Positions 1 through 12,772 of a stretch of DNA of 64,000 bases are shown one piece after another. Position 1 is the stretch's first letter. Each line of letters begins with the position of its first letter. Source of the DNA: Sinohyriopsis cumingii (taxonomy: Eukaryota; Mollusca; Bivalvia; Unionida; Unionidae); the NCBI GenBank assembly GCA_028554795.2, contig CM068828.1:5239720-5303719 (forward strand), in the 5' to 3' direction. Under the pieces are notes generated by a model. The model did not search any database, was not told the DNA's origin, and saw only the letters and a list, made by a program, of their open reading frames with translations. The position numbers and the translations under genes are program-made.

Positions 1-365
1 ATTAATCTTGTCACATGCTTACAAAACTGTTGGGTAATACTAGTAACCATGTCACATACTTATACAAGTGTCATGACATAGGTAATACTAGTAACCTTGT
101 CACATGCTAAACAAAACTGTCGTGACATAGTCAGGTAATGCTAGTAACCCTGTGATGTTACAAAACTGTAATGATATAGTCAGCTAATATTGGTAACCAT
201 GTCACATACTTATACAACTGTCATAATGTAGACAGGTAATACTGGTAACCATGCCAGAAACTTACTAAACTGTCATATATTCTGGTAATACTATTAATCT
301 TGTTACATGCTTACAACACTGTCATGATATTCACAGGTATTACTAGTATGTCACATTCTTAGCTC
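1..365. repeat. Minisatellite, about 50-bp unit
   Basis: About seven diverged copies of a unit containing GTAATACTAGTAACC, CATGTCACATACTTA and ACTGTCATGACATAG. Occurrences of the first motif are 48-53 bp apart. It lies in the intron upstream of the first visible exon and may continue left of the window. Confidence 0.85.
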
Positions 366-475
366 TCTTTCTAGTCATGTAGGTATTTATTTTGTTACTT
401 TGTTATTGTTTTTTCTCTTTAGTTTAGACATCTTTTTTATTCTGAATAGCTTTGCATCTCTTTGCCAAAATTTAA

Positions 476-717
476 GCCGAGTGGTCTAAAGCGCTCTCCG
501 TTATGGATCACTGCCATCTCACCTCTGTCTGCGTAGGTTCGAGTCTCAGATTCGGCCAATGTGGGTATGTGAGAAAGCTTGCCAGTAGCTTCTCGAGGGT
601 CAGTGGTTCTTTCCATGGATTTCTCGGGTTCTTCCTCCACCATTAGTACTGGCCGCCATGTATAGCCTATCGTGTGCTGAAAAATGGCATTAAACCCTAC
701 AAAAACAACAACAACAA
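476..717 (+). mobile_element. tRNA-derived SINE, family 1, complete copy
   Basis: The head carries a Leu/Ser-type A box (GCCGAGTGGTCTAAAGCG) and a B box (GGTTCGAGTCTC), followed by an unrelated body and an (AAC)n tail. It is flanked by an 11-bp target duplication CCAAAATTTAA at 465-475 and 718-728. Related copies lie at 9226-9470, 17695-17925 and 37325-37591. Open frames crossing it are by-products. Confidence 0.9.
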
Positions 718-728
718 CCAAAATTTAA

Positions 729-1060
729 ATATTGTCCATTATAATGAGGTGTACTCTGTCGTAAAGACAGTGGTATAACGAGGTAGTACTGCACTTCCAA
801 CTGGAAGGTGAGTTTTAAGTGGGGGGAGCAGAACTGTTGGGAAGATACCAAATTATGATTGAGAATTACTTGCCCTTGAGTGTTTGCATATGGGGATCAC
901 TCACTATGACACAGAGAGCAGAACATGTGTATTGATGCTACAGTATCCATCAATGTCTAAAAATATGTAAAAATCTAGATTTAACATCTTTTTACAGTAT
1001 GTTACATACATATAAAGTAGAATCAAATATCTATTGTTCTGTAAACTTTATACCTTTCAG
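729..1060. other. Intron sequence, nothing further recognised
   Basis: Ordinary AT-rich intron leading to the acceptor TACCTTTCAG at 1051-1060. A second acceptor-like TTTTTACAG ends at 998, but homology to later modules supports 1061 as the exon start. Confidence 0.5.
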
Positions 1061-1340
1061 AGATAATCCCACAAGAGTTGAATGGGATGTTGTATTTAAG
1101 GGCATTGCACCCCCTGAGACCCCAGATCTTGTACAGGGGATCTTGTTTGAGGACCTTCCCAGGATACAGTATGGAAAGGCTCTGGGAGTTGTGATTGGAG
1201 ACCTCCTTATTTTCTTTGATAACTACACATACACAGATGTGGTGTTTACAAAGGAGGTACTAAACCTAACCAGGACTGGGGACCTCTTCAATCCCAACTC
1301 AATAGAGTTCCGTCAGAAATCAGATCTTCTGTGTCGGGAT
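1061..1340 (+). CDS. Exon: end of SEA module 0 and start of SEA module 1
   Basis: This 280-nt exon follows TACCTTTCAG and ends at GGGAT|GTAAGT. It enters in phase 2, with the first base completing an Arg codon, and leaves in phase 0. The first half (RDNPTRVEWDVVF..., then GDLLIFFDNYT) is the second half of an SEA-like module; the rest (KEVLNLTRTGDLFNPNS..., ending LLCRD) opens the next. Aligned by eye, it matches exon 8191-8476 along its whole length, including FEDLPRIQY against YQDLPKVRY and GDLLIFFD against GDLLIYYD. N-glycosylation sequons occur at NYT and NLT. The preceding exon is outside the window. Confidence 0.85.
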
Positions 1341-1439
1341 GTAAGTAGTACACATTGCAGTTGGTTTAGTTCAGATGTGTGGATGTTTTAAGTAAAGTTT
1401 TTAAACCTGAAAGTAAACTCAAGGGTTTCCATTTCTAAA

Positions 1440-2935
1440 CATGACATAAAATCACATGTCCCAAACCAGATAAAACTACAGAGGTTATGTTAGATATCCA
1501 TATATCACATGCCCCTAACCAGATATAACTACAAAGGTTATGCAAGACATCCATATATCACATGCCCCCAACCAGATATAACTACAAAGGTTATGTAAGA
1601 CATCCATATATGACGTGCTGCTAACCAGATAGAACTACAAAGGTTATGTAAGACATCCATATATGACGTGTTGCTAACCAGATAGAACTACAAAGGTTAT
1701 GCAAGACATCCATATATCACATGCCCCTAACCAGATAGAACTACAAAGGTTATGTAAGACATCCATATATCACATGCCCCTAACCAGATAGAACTACAAA
1801 GGTTATGCAAGACATCCATATATCACATGCCCCTAACCAGATAGAACTACAAAGGTTATGCAAGACATCCATATATGACGTGCTGCTAACCAGATAGAAC
1901 TACAAAGGTTATGTAAGACATCCATATATAACATGCCCAAACCAGACTTAAATCCACAGAGGTTATTTTATGCATCCATATATAACATGCCCCTAACCAG
2001 ATAGAACTACAAAGGTCATGTAAGACATCCATATATAACATGCCCCAAACCAGACTTAAATCCACAGAGGTTATTTTATGCATCCATATATAACATGCCC
2101 CTAACCAGATAGAACTACAAAGGTTATGTAAGACATCCATATATAACATGCCCCAAACCAGATGGAACTACAAAGGTTATGTAAGACATTCATATATCAT
2201 ATGCCCCAAACCAAATGGAACTCCAAATGTCATATAAGACATCCAATTATGGCTTTGCCCCTAACCAGATAGATCTACAGAGATTATGTTAGATATCCAT
2301 ATATAACATGCCCCTAACCAGATAGAACTACAAAGGTTATGTAAGACATCCATATATAACATGCCCCAAACCAGATGGAACTACAAAGGTTATGTAAGAC
2401 ATTCATATATCATATGCCCCAAACCAAATGGAACTCCAAATGTCATATAAGACATCCAATTATGGCTTTGCCCCTAACCAGATAGAACTACAAAGGTTAT
2501 GTAAGATAGTCATATATCACATGCCCCTAACCATATAGAACTACAAAGGTCATGTAAGACATCCATATATCACGTGCACCTAACCAGATAGAACTACAAA
2601 GGTTATGTAAGACATCATATATCACATGCCTCAAACCAAATCAAGCTACAAAGGTGATGTAAGACAGTTATATATCATATGCCCCAAACCAAATGGAACT
2701 CCATAGGTCATGTAAGACATCCATATATCACATGCCCCTAACCAGATAGAACTCCAAAGGTTATGTAAGACAGCCATATAACACATGCCCCAAACCAAAT
2801 AGAACTATGGAGGTTTTGTAAGATGTCCATATATTACATGCCCCAAACCAAATAGAAAATTAAAGAGTTTATGTATGACATCCATATATCACATGCTGCA
2901 AACAAATTTGAAATATAAGGGTAATGTAAAAGACC
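1440..2935. repeat. Minisatellite, 53-bp unit, about 28 copies
   Basis: The unit contains CCAGATAGAACTACAAAGG, TTATGTAAGACATCCATATA and TCACATGCCCCTAA. Copies diverge at the edges. The array lies in the intron between exons 1061-1340 and 3852-3922. A minus-strand open frame inside it is only the repeat read through. Confidence 0.95.
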
Positions 2936-3082
2936 TGCATATAATTTTTAATGTACCACTAGCTTGTTTCAAGAGTGCCTACTCTTAGATCAACATAATT
3001 TATCACACTAGCTGTTTTAGAAGCAGTGGAATCATTGCAAAATCAAAGAATATATATTTTTTTTACATCCCTGTTAGCAAGT

Positions 3083-3372
3083 TAGAGATCCTTATCCTAT
3101 CTCACTTGACTGTTATCCTATCTCACTTGTCTGTTTTCCTTATATCTCACTTGACTCTTATCCTTATATCTCATTTGACTGTTATCTTCATATCTCACTT
3201 GACTGTTATCTTTATATCTCACTTGACTGTTATTTTCTTTTCTCACTTCACTGTTATCCTTATGTCTCACTTCACTGTTGTCCTTATGTCTCACTTGACT
3301 GTTATCCTTATGTCTCACTTCACTGTTATCCTTATATCTCACTTGACTGTTATCCTTTCTCACTTGAATGTT
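3083..3372. repeat. Minisatellite, about 24-bp unit
   Basis: About 12 copies of TCTCACTTGACTGTTATCCT. Because 24 is a multiple of three, frames stay open on both strands; these are not credible genes. Confidence 0.95.
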
Positions 3373-3851
3373 TTCTTACCTCATATGATGTTGCTATTGT
3401 GTTTTGATTAGTGACGTGCTTTTACCTTACCATCACACCCATTACATAACATTGGTATTTTTATATCAGTATATGTTATCAGTCTATTTCTGAGCTTGCA
3501 ATGAATTATACAGTAAATACTAAATCTATATGCTTTTTCTACAGATCCAAACATTTTTCAATGGATGGTTTGTCTTTTTAATTCTTGATTCAGCAGCATC
3601 TGGTTTAAAACTGACAATTCTTGAGAAGGGAATACAAGCATACAACCAGCCTTGTGTATTGATGTTGAATGGGGACATCCCATCTAAGGCATCACTACTC
3701 ATGAATGATGCAGAGCCTCATTTCCGTCCATGAACCATGAACCTGCAGATGTTTAATCCTCATTCTGGCACCAATTTCTGCTAAGCAGTATTGCACACTC
3801 TTTAACATCAATGTGCATGATGCCAGTACATTTATCTTTTTCCCATTTCAG
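3373..3851. other. Intron, unique sequence before the next exon
   Basis: It contains a 67-codon open frame (3530-3733) preceded by CTTTTTCTACAG, but the translation shows no SEA or other recognised similarity and does not fit between the flanking exons, which already join phase 0 to phase 0. It ends in the acceptor TCCCATTTCAG. Confidence 0.4.
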
Positions 3852-3922
3852 ATAGATCTGTTGATGGCTCAGCATCCAGATATGTTCCCCACCTACAAGG
3901 GATGTGAGATCAAAAACTTCCT
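3852..3922 (+). CDS. Exon: middle segment of SEA module 1
   Basis: A 71-nt exon between TCCCATTTCAG and CT|GTGAGT, phase 0 in and phase 2 out. It encodes IDLLMAQHPDMFPTYKGCEI and then KNFL, with Leu completed by the next exon. It matches the other middle exons (IDQLLRTHPRLFPTFEKC... at 11952), including the invariant Cys four to five residues before a conserved Phe. In SEA domains this segment follows the first long helix. It is too short to stand out as an open frame and was found by homology to the other modules. Confidence 0.85.
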
Positions 3923-4310
3923 GTGAGTAAAATGGAAATTCCTTATGTATTCGGGGGATCTGTAGGTTCTTGTGAGGCCATAAAGAGACCTCAATACAAA
4001 CGGCTCCAAATCTCTCCTATCTGCAGATCATGCGTGAATCCATACTTTTGGGCTTTACTCTTGAGCATTATGCCAGATGTATCCAAATTATTAACTCAGG
4101 CCATATTGTCATAAAAACATTTAGAAATAAAAACTTGTACATACCATAAGATATGATGCCTGGTGTAAATCTACATCACTGAAATGTATAATGCAAGTAG
4201 AGAAACTATAATTAGAAGAACCCCAGAAGGTCCTCTGATTTGAATTTAGTTTTTCTTACAAATATTGAGTGTTTGATATGAATATTGGCATTACAACAGT
4301 TACAGTGTAA
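3923..4310. other. Intron, no recognised content
   Basis: The 63-codon frame at 3923-4114 begins inside the splice donor and is not coding. Nothing else is seen before the next array. Confidence 0.4.
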
Positions 4311-4314
4311 CACT

Positions 4315-6075
4315 ATGCTTGAATTGTCTCCCTTGATATTACAGTTATTTGGTGTTGGATTTGTTATTACTACATTTGTTGGATGTTAGATTCAAAGATA
4401 GTCAGTTGTTGCTACATTTATTGGTAGTTGGATTTGAATACAGTTATTACTACATTTGTTGGTAGATGGATTTGAATACAGTTATTACTATATTTGTTGG
4501 TAGTTAGATTTGAATACAGTTATTACTATATTTGTTGGTAGTTAGATTTGAATACAGTTATTACTACATTTGTTGGTAGATGGATTTGAATACAGTTATT
4601 ACCACATTTGTTGGTAGTTGGATTTAAATAAAGTTATTACTACATTGATTGGATGTTAGATTTGAATATAGTCAGTTATTACTACATTGGATGTTGGATT
4701 TGAATACAGTTATTAGTACATTGATTGGATGTTGGATTTGAATACAGTTATTACTACAATTATTGATGTTGGATTTTGAATATAGTTATTACTACAATTA
4801 TTGATGTTGGATTTGAATATAGTCAGTTATTACTACATTGGATGTTGGATTTGAATATAGTTATTACTATATTTATTGATGTTGGATTTGAATATAGTTA
4901 TTACTACAATTATTGATGTTGGATTTGAATATAGTCAATTATTACTAAATTGGATGTTGGATTTGAATATAGTTATTACTATATTTATTGATGTTGGATT
5001 TGAGTATAGTTATTACTACAATTATTGATGTTGGATTTGAATAGTCAGTTATTACTACATTGGATGTTAGATTTGAATATAGTAATTATTACATTTATTG
5101 ATGTTGGATTTGAATACAGTCAGTTATTACTACATTGGATGTTTGATTTGAATATAGTAATTATTACATTTATTGATCTTGGATTTGAATAGGGTTATTA
5201 CTACAGTTATTGGATGTCGGATTTGAATATAGTCAGTTATTACTACATTGGATGTTGGATTTGAATATAGTAATTATTACATTTATTGATGTTGGATTTG
5301 AATAGGGTTATTACTACAGTTATTGGATGTTCTTCAACATAGATATTAATTAAACTTCAATACAGTTATTACTACATTTATTAAATGTTGGATTTCAATA
5401 TAACTTCATTGGATTTTGATTTGAATACAGTTATTACCACAGTTATTGGATATTAGATTGCAATATAGTTATTACTGCAGTTTTTGGATGTTAGATTTGA
5501 ATATAATTGTTACGACAGTTATTGGATGTTAGATTTGGATGTAGTCATGACAACAGTTACAGGATGTTAGATTTCGATGTAGTCATGACAACAGTTATTG
5601 GATGTTAGATCTAGATGTAGTCCTGACAACAGTTATTGGATGTTAGATTTGGATGTAGTCATGACAACAGTTACAGGATGTTAGATTTTGATGTAGTCAT
5701 GACAACAGTTATTGGATGTTAGAGTTGAATGTAGTCATGACAACAGTTATTGGATGTTAGATTTGGATGTAGTCATGATCATAGTTATAGGATGCTAGAT
5801 TTGAATGTAGTCATGACAACAGTTATTGGATGTTAGATTTGAATGTAGGCATGACATCAGTTATTGGATGTTAGATTTGAATGTAGTCATGACAACAGTT
5901 ATAGGATGTTTGATTTGAATGTAGTCATAACAACAGTTATTGGATGTTAGATTTGAATGTAGTCATGACAACAGTTATTGGATGTTAGATTTGAATGTAG
6001 TCATGGCAACAGTTATTGGATGTTAGATTTGAATGTAGTCATGACAACAGTTACAGGATGTTAGATTTTAATGGG
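4315..6075. repeat. Minisatellite, about 36-39-bp unit, two subfamilies
   Basis: The left part (to about 5500) repeats TTGGATTTGAATATAGTTAT plus TACTACATTTATTGATG. The right part repeats GATGTTAGATTTGAATGTAG plus TCATGACAACAGTTATTG. The shared GATGTTRGATTTGAATRTAG core suggests that one subfamily arose from the other. Confidence 0.95.
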
Positions 6076-7440
6076 CTTAAACCCATGTTTCTTGGTCAAC
6101 AAATTTCAAGGATAAGGGCTTGGTCACATTCCAAGTCATTATAGCTGGACCCAGTCATTATAGTTGGACCAGGCCTCATAGCCAAGCATTATTGTAATGG
6201 CCAGTCTCCATATGTAGTCATTATAGTAGGGTTCAGGTCACATTCCCCGTCATTATAGTAGGGACAAGACCCCATTTCCAATCCTTATAATGCTAACATA
6301 TATGTACTGTGATCTACATTAGCATTGTCTGTCTGACAGCATAATTTTGATGTAGATCATCTGTATGTAAGGATTTTTTTTAGGTCAGATGATAATTATA
6401 GCTACATTTATTCATGGAATTTTTATTTCTATTAAAAAGGGGAAAAAAGGAAATCATACCTAAGCATGTGGTAGAGCCAAAATAAATTTTTTAGGTTCTC
6501 CAGACAATTTGAACAGGTAGGGTTTGGTTTTTTTGGTCAAATCTAACAGATCTTCCAAAGAAAGAGACAGCCTTATACACAATTATGTTCATCATGATTA
6601 TGTTGAAAGAGATTTTGACCAGACAATAGAAACACTCTCAGAATGGTCTTGGTAATTCTCTAGGAACATCCATTATGTAACAGGTGCTTGTGTATTGTTT
6701 TTGAATTTTTAATGACTTGGAAAATTTACATGTGTTGCTGTATTCCCTGTTTGTGTTTCATGGTAGGAGCACAAGTGCTTCCTTTAATTGCCACAAAACT
6801 AGTGTTACTTTGATTCTGACCACATGAAACTAGTGTTTTGTTGACACTGACCACACTAAACTAGTATTATGTTGACACTGACCACATGCTAAAATGTAAT
6901 ACACAGCCATAAACATCAGTGAGACACAAACCATTATTTGGCTAAAGCTAGAATGCAGAACTGGTAGACTGAAATGACTGTTGCACAGTGTATCAGTTTG
7001 GGGTGGGTGGGGTGGAGATGCTGCATTCATTGGGGAAATTTGATGGACATTTCGAACCTGCTAATTTTGACAAAATTTGATTTGCATAAAACATACAAAA
7101 GTAACATGCTGTGGTTTTTAATAATAAACATAATAATAACAGTTGTAGTAGTCATTATTTAAACTGCTGCTTCTAGTGCTGTAGTGTAAAATTATATCTG
7201 TTTTGTTGTTCACTTGACTTGAGAGAAAACAAGTTCTTATTAAATGCATGCAAAGTTTCAAAACTAAAAAATAATTTACTTCAGAACATTATTTTATCCT
7301 AGCCACCTTCTAAATAAGTAATTTGATCCATTATAATCTGTTTCATGGTAGAAGTAGCAGTCGATCTCATAGATATTGATTTGCAAAAAGTAAACCATTT
7401 GTACTGGAGTTTGTAATTTCTAAAAGCATTTCTTATTTAT
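6076..7440. other. Intron, mostly unique, short duplications
   Basis: Short near-repeats of a CATTATAGTWGGACC type lie at about 6130-6280, and three to four copies of an ACTAGTRTTTTGTTGACACTG type at about 6795-6890. No exon, ORF of interest or mobile element is recognised. Confidence 0.5.
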
Positions 7441-7444
7441 ATTG

Positions 7445-7845
7445 GCCTTTGGATATTTAATGCATAAATTGTTAGCTTTTTGTATCTCACTTTGGATATT
7501 TAATGCATAAATTGTTAGCTTTTTGTATCTCAATTTGGATATTTAATGCATAAATTGTTAGCTTTTTGTATCTCAGTTTGGATATTTAATGCATAACCTG
7601 TTAGCTTTTTGTATCTCAATTTGGATATTTAATACTTAAATTGTTAGCTTTTTGTATCTCACTTTGGATATTTAATGCATAAATTGTTAGCTTTTTGTAT
7701 CTCAGTTTGGATATTTAATGCTTAAATTGTTAGCTTTTTGTATCTCAGTTTGGATATTTAATGCATAAATTGTTAGCTTTTTGTATCTCACTTTGGATAT
7801 TTAATGCTTACATTCTTAGCTTTGTGTATCTCACTTTGATTAAGT
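7445..7845. repeat. Minisatellite, 43-bp unit, about 9 copies
   Basis: The unit contains TTAGCTTTTTGTATCTCA and TTTGGATATTTAATGCATAA. Copies are very similar, suggesting recent expansion. It is intronic. Confidence 0.95.
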
Positions 7846-8190
7846 GCATCATTGATAATCTTTGTAGCCATTGTGGACTCTAATTAGATAATTACAAATG
7901 GCCAGGTGTGATTTGTACTGTCTAACTGGATCTTTGTTCCAATTACTGCAATATTCAGGTTGTAAAAAGAACAAATTGATCCTTTACACTTTGGACAATA
8001 AAATTCTAAGTTAATTTGACTCAAAAGCCATCAATGGGGTAACAGAAATGTTTCTTTCCTGTTATCTCACTGCCAAGTTGTGTACCAAAGGTGACTTGTG
8101 CATCCCAAAGATGGTCCCTTGTAAAGGTAACACATTGATCAAATTGACTGCAATGGATAACTTCATGTATATTTTTTCAAAACTTTTCAG
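7846..8190. other. Intron ending in acceptor
   Basis: Unique AT-rich sequence ending in AAAACTTTTCAG. The ATG at 8048 that opens a longer frame into the next exon is intronic. Confidence 0.5.
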
Positions 8191-8476
8191 AGAAAGTCCA
8201 AATAGAGTCCAGTTCAATCTGAAATTTGATGGCGAACAGTCACCATCAATTCTGGAAGATACACTAAACAAAATAATCTACCAGGATCTGCCTAAAGTCC
8301 GATATGACAGATGGCTTGGTTACCTGCTTGGAGATTTGCTGATTTATTATGACAAATTCACTGACATTACAGAGGTTCCAATGAAGTTCCGTGTTCTCAA
8401 TCTGACATGGACAGATGATCTTCTCAACATAAACTCAGCATCATTCCGATACCATGCCAGTCTCTTCTGTAAAGAT
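8191..8476 (+). CDS. Exon: end of SEA module 1 and start of SEA module 2
   Basis: A 286-nt exon between AAAACTTTTCAG and AAAGAT|GTAAGT. Its first base completes Leu of the previous exon (phase 2) and it ends in phase 0. It encodes ESPNRVQFNLKFDGE, then YQDLPKVRYDRWLGYLLGD, closing module 1, and FRVLNLTWTDDLLNINSASF... ending FCKD, opening module 2. As in exon 1061-1340, two half-modules are fused with no intron between them, unlike later modules. NLT is a glycosylation sequon. The assignment rests on similarity to the other exons and to SEA domains of MUC16 type, which have the same NL...dL...S..F pattern. Confidence 0.88.
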
Positions 8477-8594
8477 GTAAGTATTCTCAGCATTGTTTGG
8501 TTACCATGGTTTCCTAAAGATGCAAATGTTCACTTTGACTTATTTTCCATTTAAATTAGGTTTCAATGGAAAGCAAATATAAGTAAAAACATAA

Positions 8595-8665
<71 letters not shown>

Positions 8666-9225
8666 CACACAAATGTTGGCTGTTCCATTGAAAATACATG
8701 GGACCCAGGGAAGGCACTTTTAAAGTGGATTACTCAGCCATAGACACAATTTAAAACTTGTTATCATTTTAATGTGAATTCTGTGAAATCAAAGTACCCT
8801 GGCATATATTTTTTTAAAACTGCCTTTCCTGGATACCATGTATGTTTAAAAAAATAGCCCTCAGTACCTCAGCATTGTCGGGTCCCTTCTACAATACAAT
8901 TTTGTATGTATTTTTTTAATACCATTACACTTCTTGAATTTTAGTTTTGATTTATAATTTATTTTATTTTTTTAGTTTATGGTTTAATAATAAAACCCCA
9001 TATAATGTAATTTTAAAACTTCCTATTATAAAGTGGTTTTGGATACAATGCACTTAGAATTCACCAGTTTTCATGGAATGGAAGGTTTCATGCAATACCA
9101 AATTTTGCCGATATTATGGTTGCTTCAAAGCATATGTCTTAAGGTCCAATGAAAAGAGATCCATGTCTGCAAAACAACATGACCACTTTTCTAATCCACA
9201 GTTTCAAGTACCAATAAAAATATCA
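8477..9225. other. Intron with (TA)n microsatellite
   Basis: A perfect (TA)n run lies at about 8597-8660, followed by a short ACACACAC. The rest is AT-rich and unrecognised. Confidence 0.6.
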
Positions 9226-9470
9226 GGGGGTCTCAGGTAGCCAAGTCATCTAATACACTCACCTTTACAGATCACCCACACATCTCACCTCTGTTTACTT
9301 GACCCACATAAATGTATGAGAAAGCTTGCCAGTAGCTTCCCATGGGTCAGTGGGATTTCTGGGGTCTTCCAAGGTTCTTGCTTGACCAAATATATTGACC
9401 ACCTGGTTAAGCCTATTACATACTGAACAATGACATTAATTTTTTAATTAATTTATTACAAAAACAAGCC
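9226..9470 (+). mobile_element. Degenerate tRNA-derived SINE, family 1
   Basis: It matches the body of the copy at 476-717 (ATCTCACCTCTGT, GAGAAAGCTTGCCAGTAGCT, GGGTCAGTGG, and CTGAACAATGACATTAA for the end). The A and B boxes are badly decayed, so this is an old copy. Confidence 0.7.
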
Positions 9471-9509
9471 AAACTAAAAATGAGCAAATTAATAGTATTT
9501 ATTATAACA

Positions 9510-11592
9510 CAACATTACATGTTATTATAACACAACATTACATGTGATAAACCTGAGTACTTAGTGAGCTTGACTATCACACAACCTTGCATATGATGCA
9601 CCTAAGTACTTAGTGGACTTACCTATAACAACCTTTACAGATGATATACCTAAGTACTTAGTGGAGTTACCTATAGAACAACCTTGCACACGATACACCT
9701 GAGTACTTAGTGGCCTTACCTATAACACAACCTTGCATATGATAATCCTAAGTACATAGTGGCCTAACCAATAACACAACCTTGCACATGATACACCTAG
9801 GTACTAAGTGACCTTACCTATAATGCAACCTTTTATATGATTCACTTAAGTACTTAGTGGCCTTACCTATAACACAACTTTGCATTTGATGCACATAAAT
9901 ACTAAGAGGCCTTACCTATAATACAGCCTTGCTTATGGTACAGCTAAGTACTTAGTGACATTACCTATAACACAACCTTGCATATGGTACAGCTAAGTCC
10001 TTTGTGGCCTTACCTATAACACAACCCTGCATATGGTACAGCTAAGTACTTAGTGGCCTTACCTATAACACAACCCTGCATATGGTACAGCTAAGTACTT
10101 AGTGGCCTTACCTATAACACAACCTTGCATATGGTACAGCTAAGTACTTAGTGGCCTTACCTATAACACAACCTTGCATATGGTACATCTAAGTCCTTTG
10201 TGGCCTTACCTATAACACAACCTTGCATATGGTACAGCTAAGTACTTAATGGCCTTACCTATAACACAACCTTGCATATGGTACAACTAAGTACTTACTG
10301 GCCTTACCTATAACACAACCTTGCATATGGTACAGCTAAGTACTTAGTGACATTACCTATAACACAACCTTGCATATGGTACAGCTAAGTACTTAGTGGC
10401 CTTACCTATAACACAACCTTGCATATGGTACAGCTAAGTCCTTTGTGGCCTTACCTATAACACAACCTTGCATATGGTACAGCTAAATACTTAATGGCCT
10501 TACCTATAACACAACCTTGCATATGGTACAGCTAAGTCCTTTGTGGCCTTACCTATAACACAACCTTGCATATGGTACAGCTAAATACTTAATGGCCTTA
10601 CCTATAACACAACCTTGCATATGGTACAGCTAAGTACTTACTGGCCTTACCTATAACACAACCTTGCATATGGTACAGCTAAATACTTAATGACCTTACC
10701 TATAACACAACCTTGCATATGGTACAGCTAAGTACTTAGTGGCCTTACCTATAACACAACCTTGCATATGGTACAGCTAAGTACTTAATGGCCTTACCTA
10801 TAACACAACCTTGCATATGGTACAACTAAGTACTTAATGGCCTTACCTATAACACAACCTTGCATATGGTACAACTAAGTACTTAATGGCCTTACCTATA
10901 ACACAACCTTGCATATGGTACAGCTAAATACTTAATGACCTTACCTATAACACAACCTTGCATATGGTACAGCTAAGTACTTAATGGCCTTACCTATAAC
11001 ACAACCTTGCATATGGTACAACTAAGTACTTAATGGCCTTACCTATAACACAACCTTGCATATGGTACAGCTAAGTACTTAATGGCCTTACCTATCATAA
11101 AACCTTGCATATGGTACAGCTAAGTACTTACTGGCCTTACCTATCACACAACCTTGCATATGGTACAGCTAAGTACTTAGTGGCCTTACCTATCATAAAA
11201 CCTTGCATATGGTACAGCTAAGTACTTAGTGGCCTTACCTATAACACAACCCTGCATATGATACAGCTAAGTACTTAGTGGCCTTACCTATAACACAACC
11301 TTGCATATGGTACAGCTAAGTACTTAGTGGCTTTACCTATAACACAACCTTGCATATGGTACAGCTAAGTACTTAGTGGCCTTACTTATAACACAACTCT
11401 GCATATGGTACAGCTAAGCACTTAATGGCCTTACCTATAACACAACCTTACATATGGTACAGCTAAGTACTTAGTGGCCTTACCTATCACAAAACCTTGC
11501 ATATGGTACAGCTAAGTACTTAGTGGCCTTACCTATAACACAACCCTGCATATGGTACAGCTAAGTATTTAGTGGCCTAACCTATAACACAG
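9510..11592. repeat. Minisatellite, about 52-bp unit, about 40 copies
   Basis: The unit contains CCTTACCTATAACACAACC, TTGCATATGGTACAGC and TAAGTACTTAGTGG. Copies at the left end are diverged; the centre (about 9960-11560) is very homogeneous. A point variant CTAAGTCCTTTG recurs in several copies, a sign of copying of multi-unit blocks. Confidence 0.97.
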
Positions 11593-11951
11593 CACTTTTA
11601 TTGCAGTACTTTAATGGTATTATAAGAAGAGTAATCACTGATAGTGTAACTATCTTATTTTTCCACACAAATTGTGTCCTTATTTTCCTTCTTAAATGTA
11701 TTAAATGACCATTACATTTGTTAACTGGTTAAGCATATAAATTTGCTTGGTAGAGATATTAGCAACCACCAGAATGGTTGCCTTGTGTAGCTGTAAATAT
11801 TGCTTCATTTTGCCTGAGGAGGTTGACAAAAAAAAATTAATATAAACAACAAATTATATCTTGCACACCTATTATTTCAGTTATTGATGTTGAAATGGGC
11901 AAAATATGTCTTAATTCTTCAATTAAAATACTAATCTTTTGGTTAATTTAG
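11593..11951. other. Intron before exon, no recognised content
   Basis: Unique sequence ending in the acceptor TTGGTTAATTTAG. Confidence 0.5.
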
Positions 11952-12022
11952 ATTGACCAGCTACTACGAACTCATCCAAGATTGTTTCCAACATTTGAAA
12001 AATGCAACGTCAAAGAGTTCAG
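11952..12022 (+). CDS. Exon: middle segment of SEA module 2
   Basis: A 71-nt exon after GTTAATTTAG, ending TTCAG|GTAAGA. It is phase 0 in and phase 2 out. It encodes IDQLLRTHPRLFPTFEKC and then NVKEF, plus the first two bases of Arg. It has the same length and phase as 3852-3922 and the same invariant Cys. The acceptor has a weak pyrimidine tract (GGTTAATTTAG), but homology and phase decide it. Confidence 0.87.
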
Positions 12023-12037
12023 GTAAGACCATATTGA

Positions 12038-12072
<35 letters not shown>

Positions 12073-12375
12073 TTATACTAGAGAAAAACTATGCTTAATT
12101 AAGAAAATACATATAGCATTTATAGACTGTTTTGACAGAGCCCATCTTTTAACAATGTAAGGCTGTCTTTACAGAGTCCATCCTTTATCATCATAGGCTG
12201 TTTTGACAGTCTGTCCTTTAATATCATAGGCTGTTTTGATAGAATACAACCTTTAAGATTCTAAGAGATCAATAATTAATGGTAATTTGTGTCTAATTTG
12301 CTAATCATTCTTTAGTGCAGATTGTATACTAATTAATTTGATATGCAATTGCATTCTAGATGATTTCTACTAAGG
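12023..12375. repeat. Intron with (TA)n and a short diverged repeat
   Basis: (TA)n lies at about 12039-12068. About four diverged copies of AGGCTGTTTTGACAG with CCTTTAA lie at about 12120-12265. Confidence 0.6.
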
Positions 12376-12772
12376 ATGTACTTTTTATGATAGACACTGA
12401 CTTGAATTCATAAACTGGATAGTCAGAAGGCTTGGATAGACACTGACTTGAATTCATAAACAAGATATAGAAGGCTTGGATAGACACTGACTTGAATTCA
12501 TGAACCAGATATAGAAGCTTGGATAGACACTGACTTGAATTCATGAACCAGATATAGAAGCTTGGATAGACACTGGCTTGAATTCATAAACCAGATATAG
12601 AAGGCTTGGATAGACACTGACTTGAATTCATGAACCAGTTATAGAAGCTTGGATAGACAATGACTTGAATTCATAAACTGGATAGTCAGAAGGCTTGGAT
12701 AGACACTGACTTGAATTCATAAACCAGATACAGAAGCTTGGATAGACAAAGACTTGAATTCAGAAGCTGATA
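12376..12772. repeat. Minisatellite, about 43-bp unit, about 9 copies
   Basis: The unit contains AAGCTTGGATAGACACTGAC and TTGAATTCATAAACCAGATA. The internal EcoRI and HindIII sites repeat with it. Confidence 0.95.

Noticed and set aside
476..560. tRNA gene (A and B boxes).
   Set aside because: The head does not fold into a complete tRNA and continues into a repeated body with tail and target duplication, so it is a SINE. The same holds for heads at 17925, 18396, 37325 and 46855.
3530..3733. Extra exon between 1340 and 3852.
   Set aside because: The flanking exons already join in phase and in module order; no SEA similarity.
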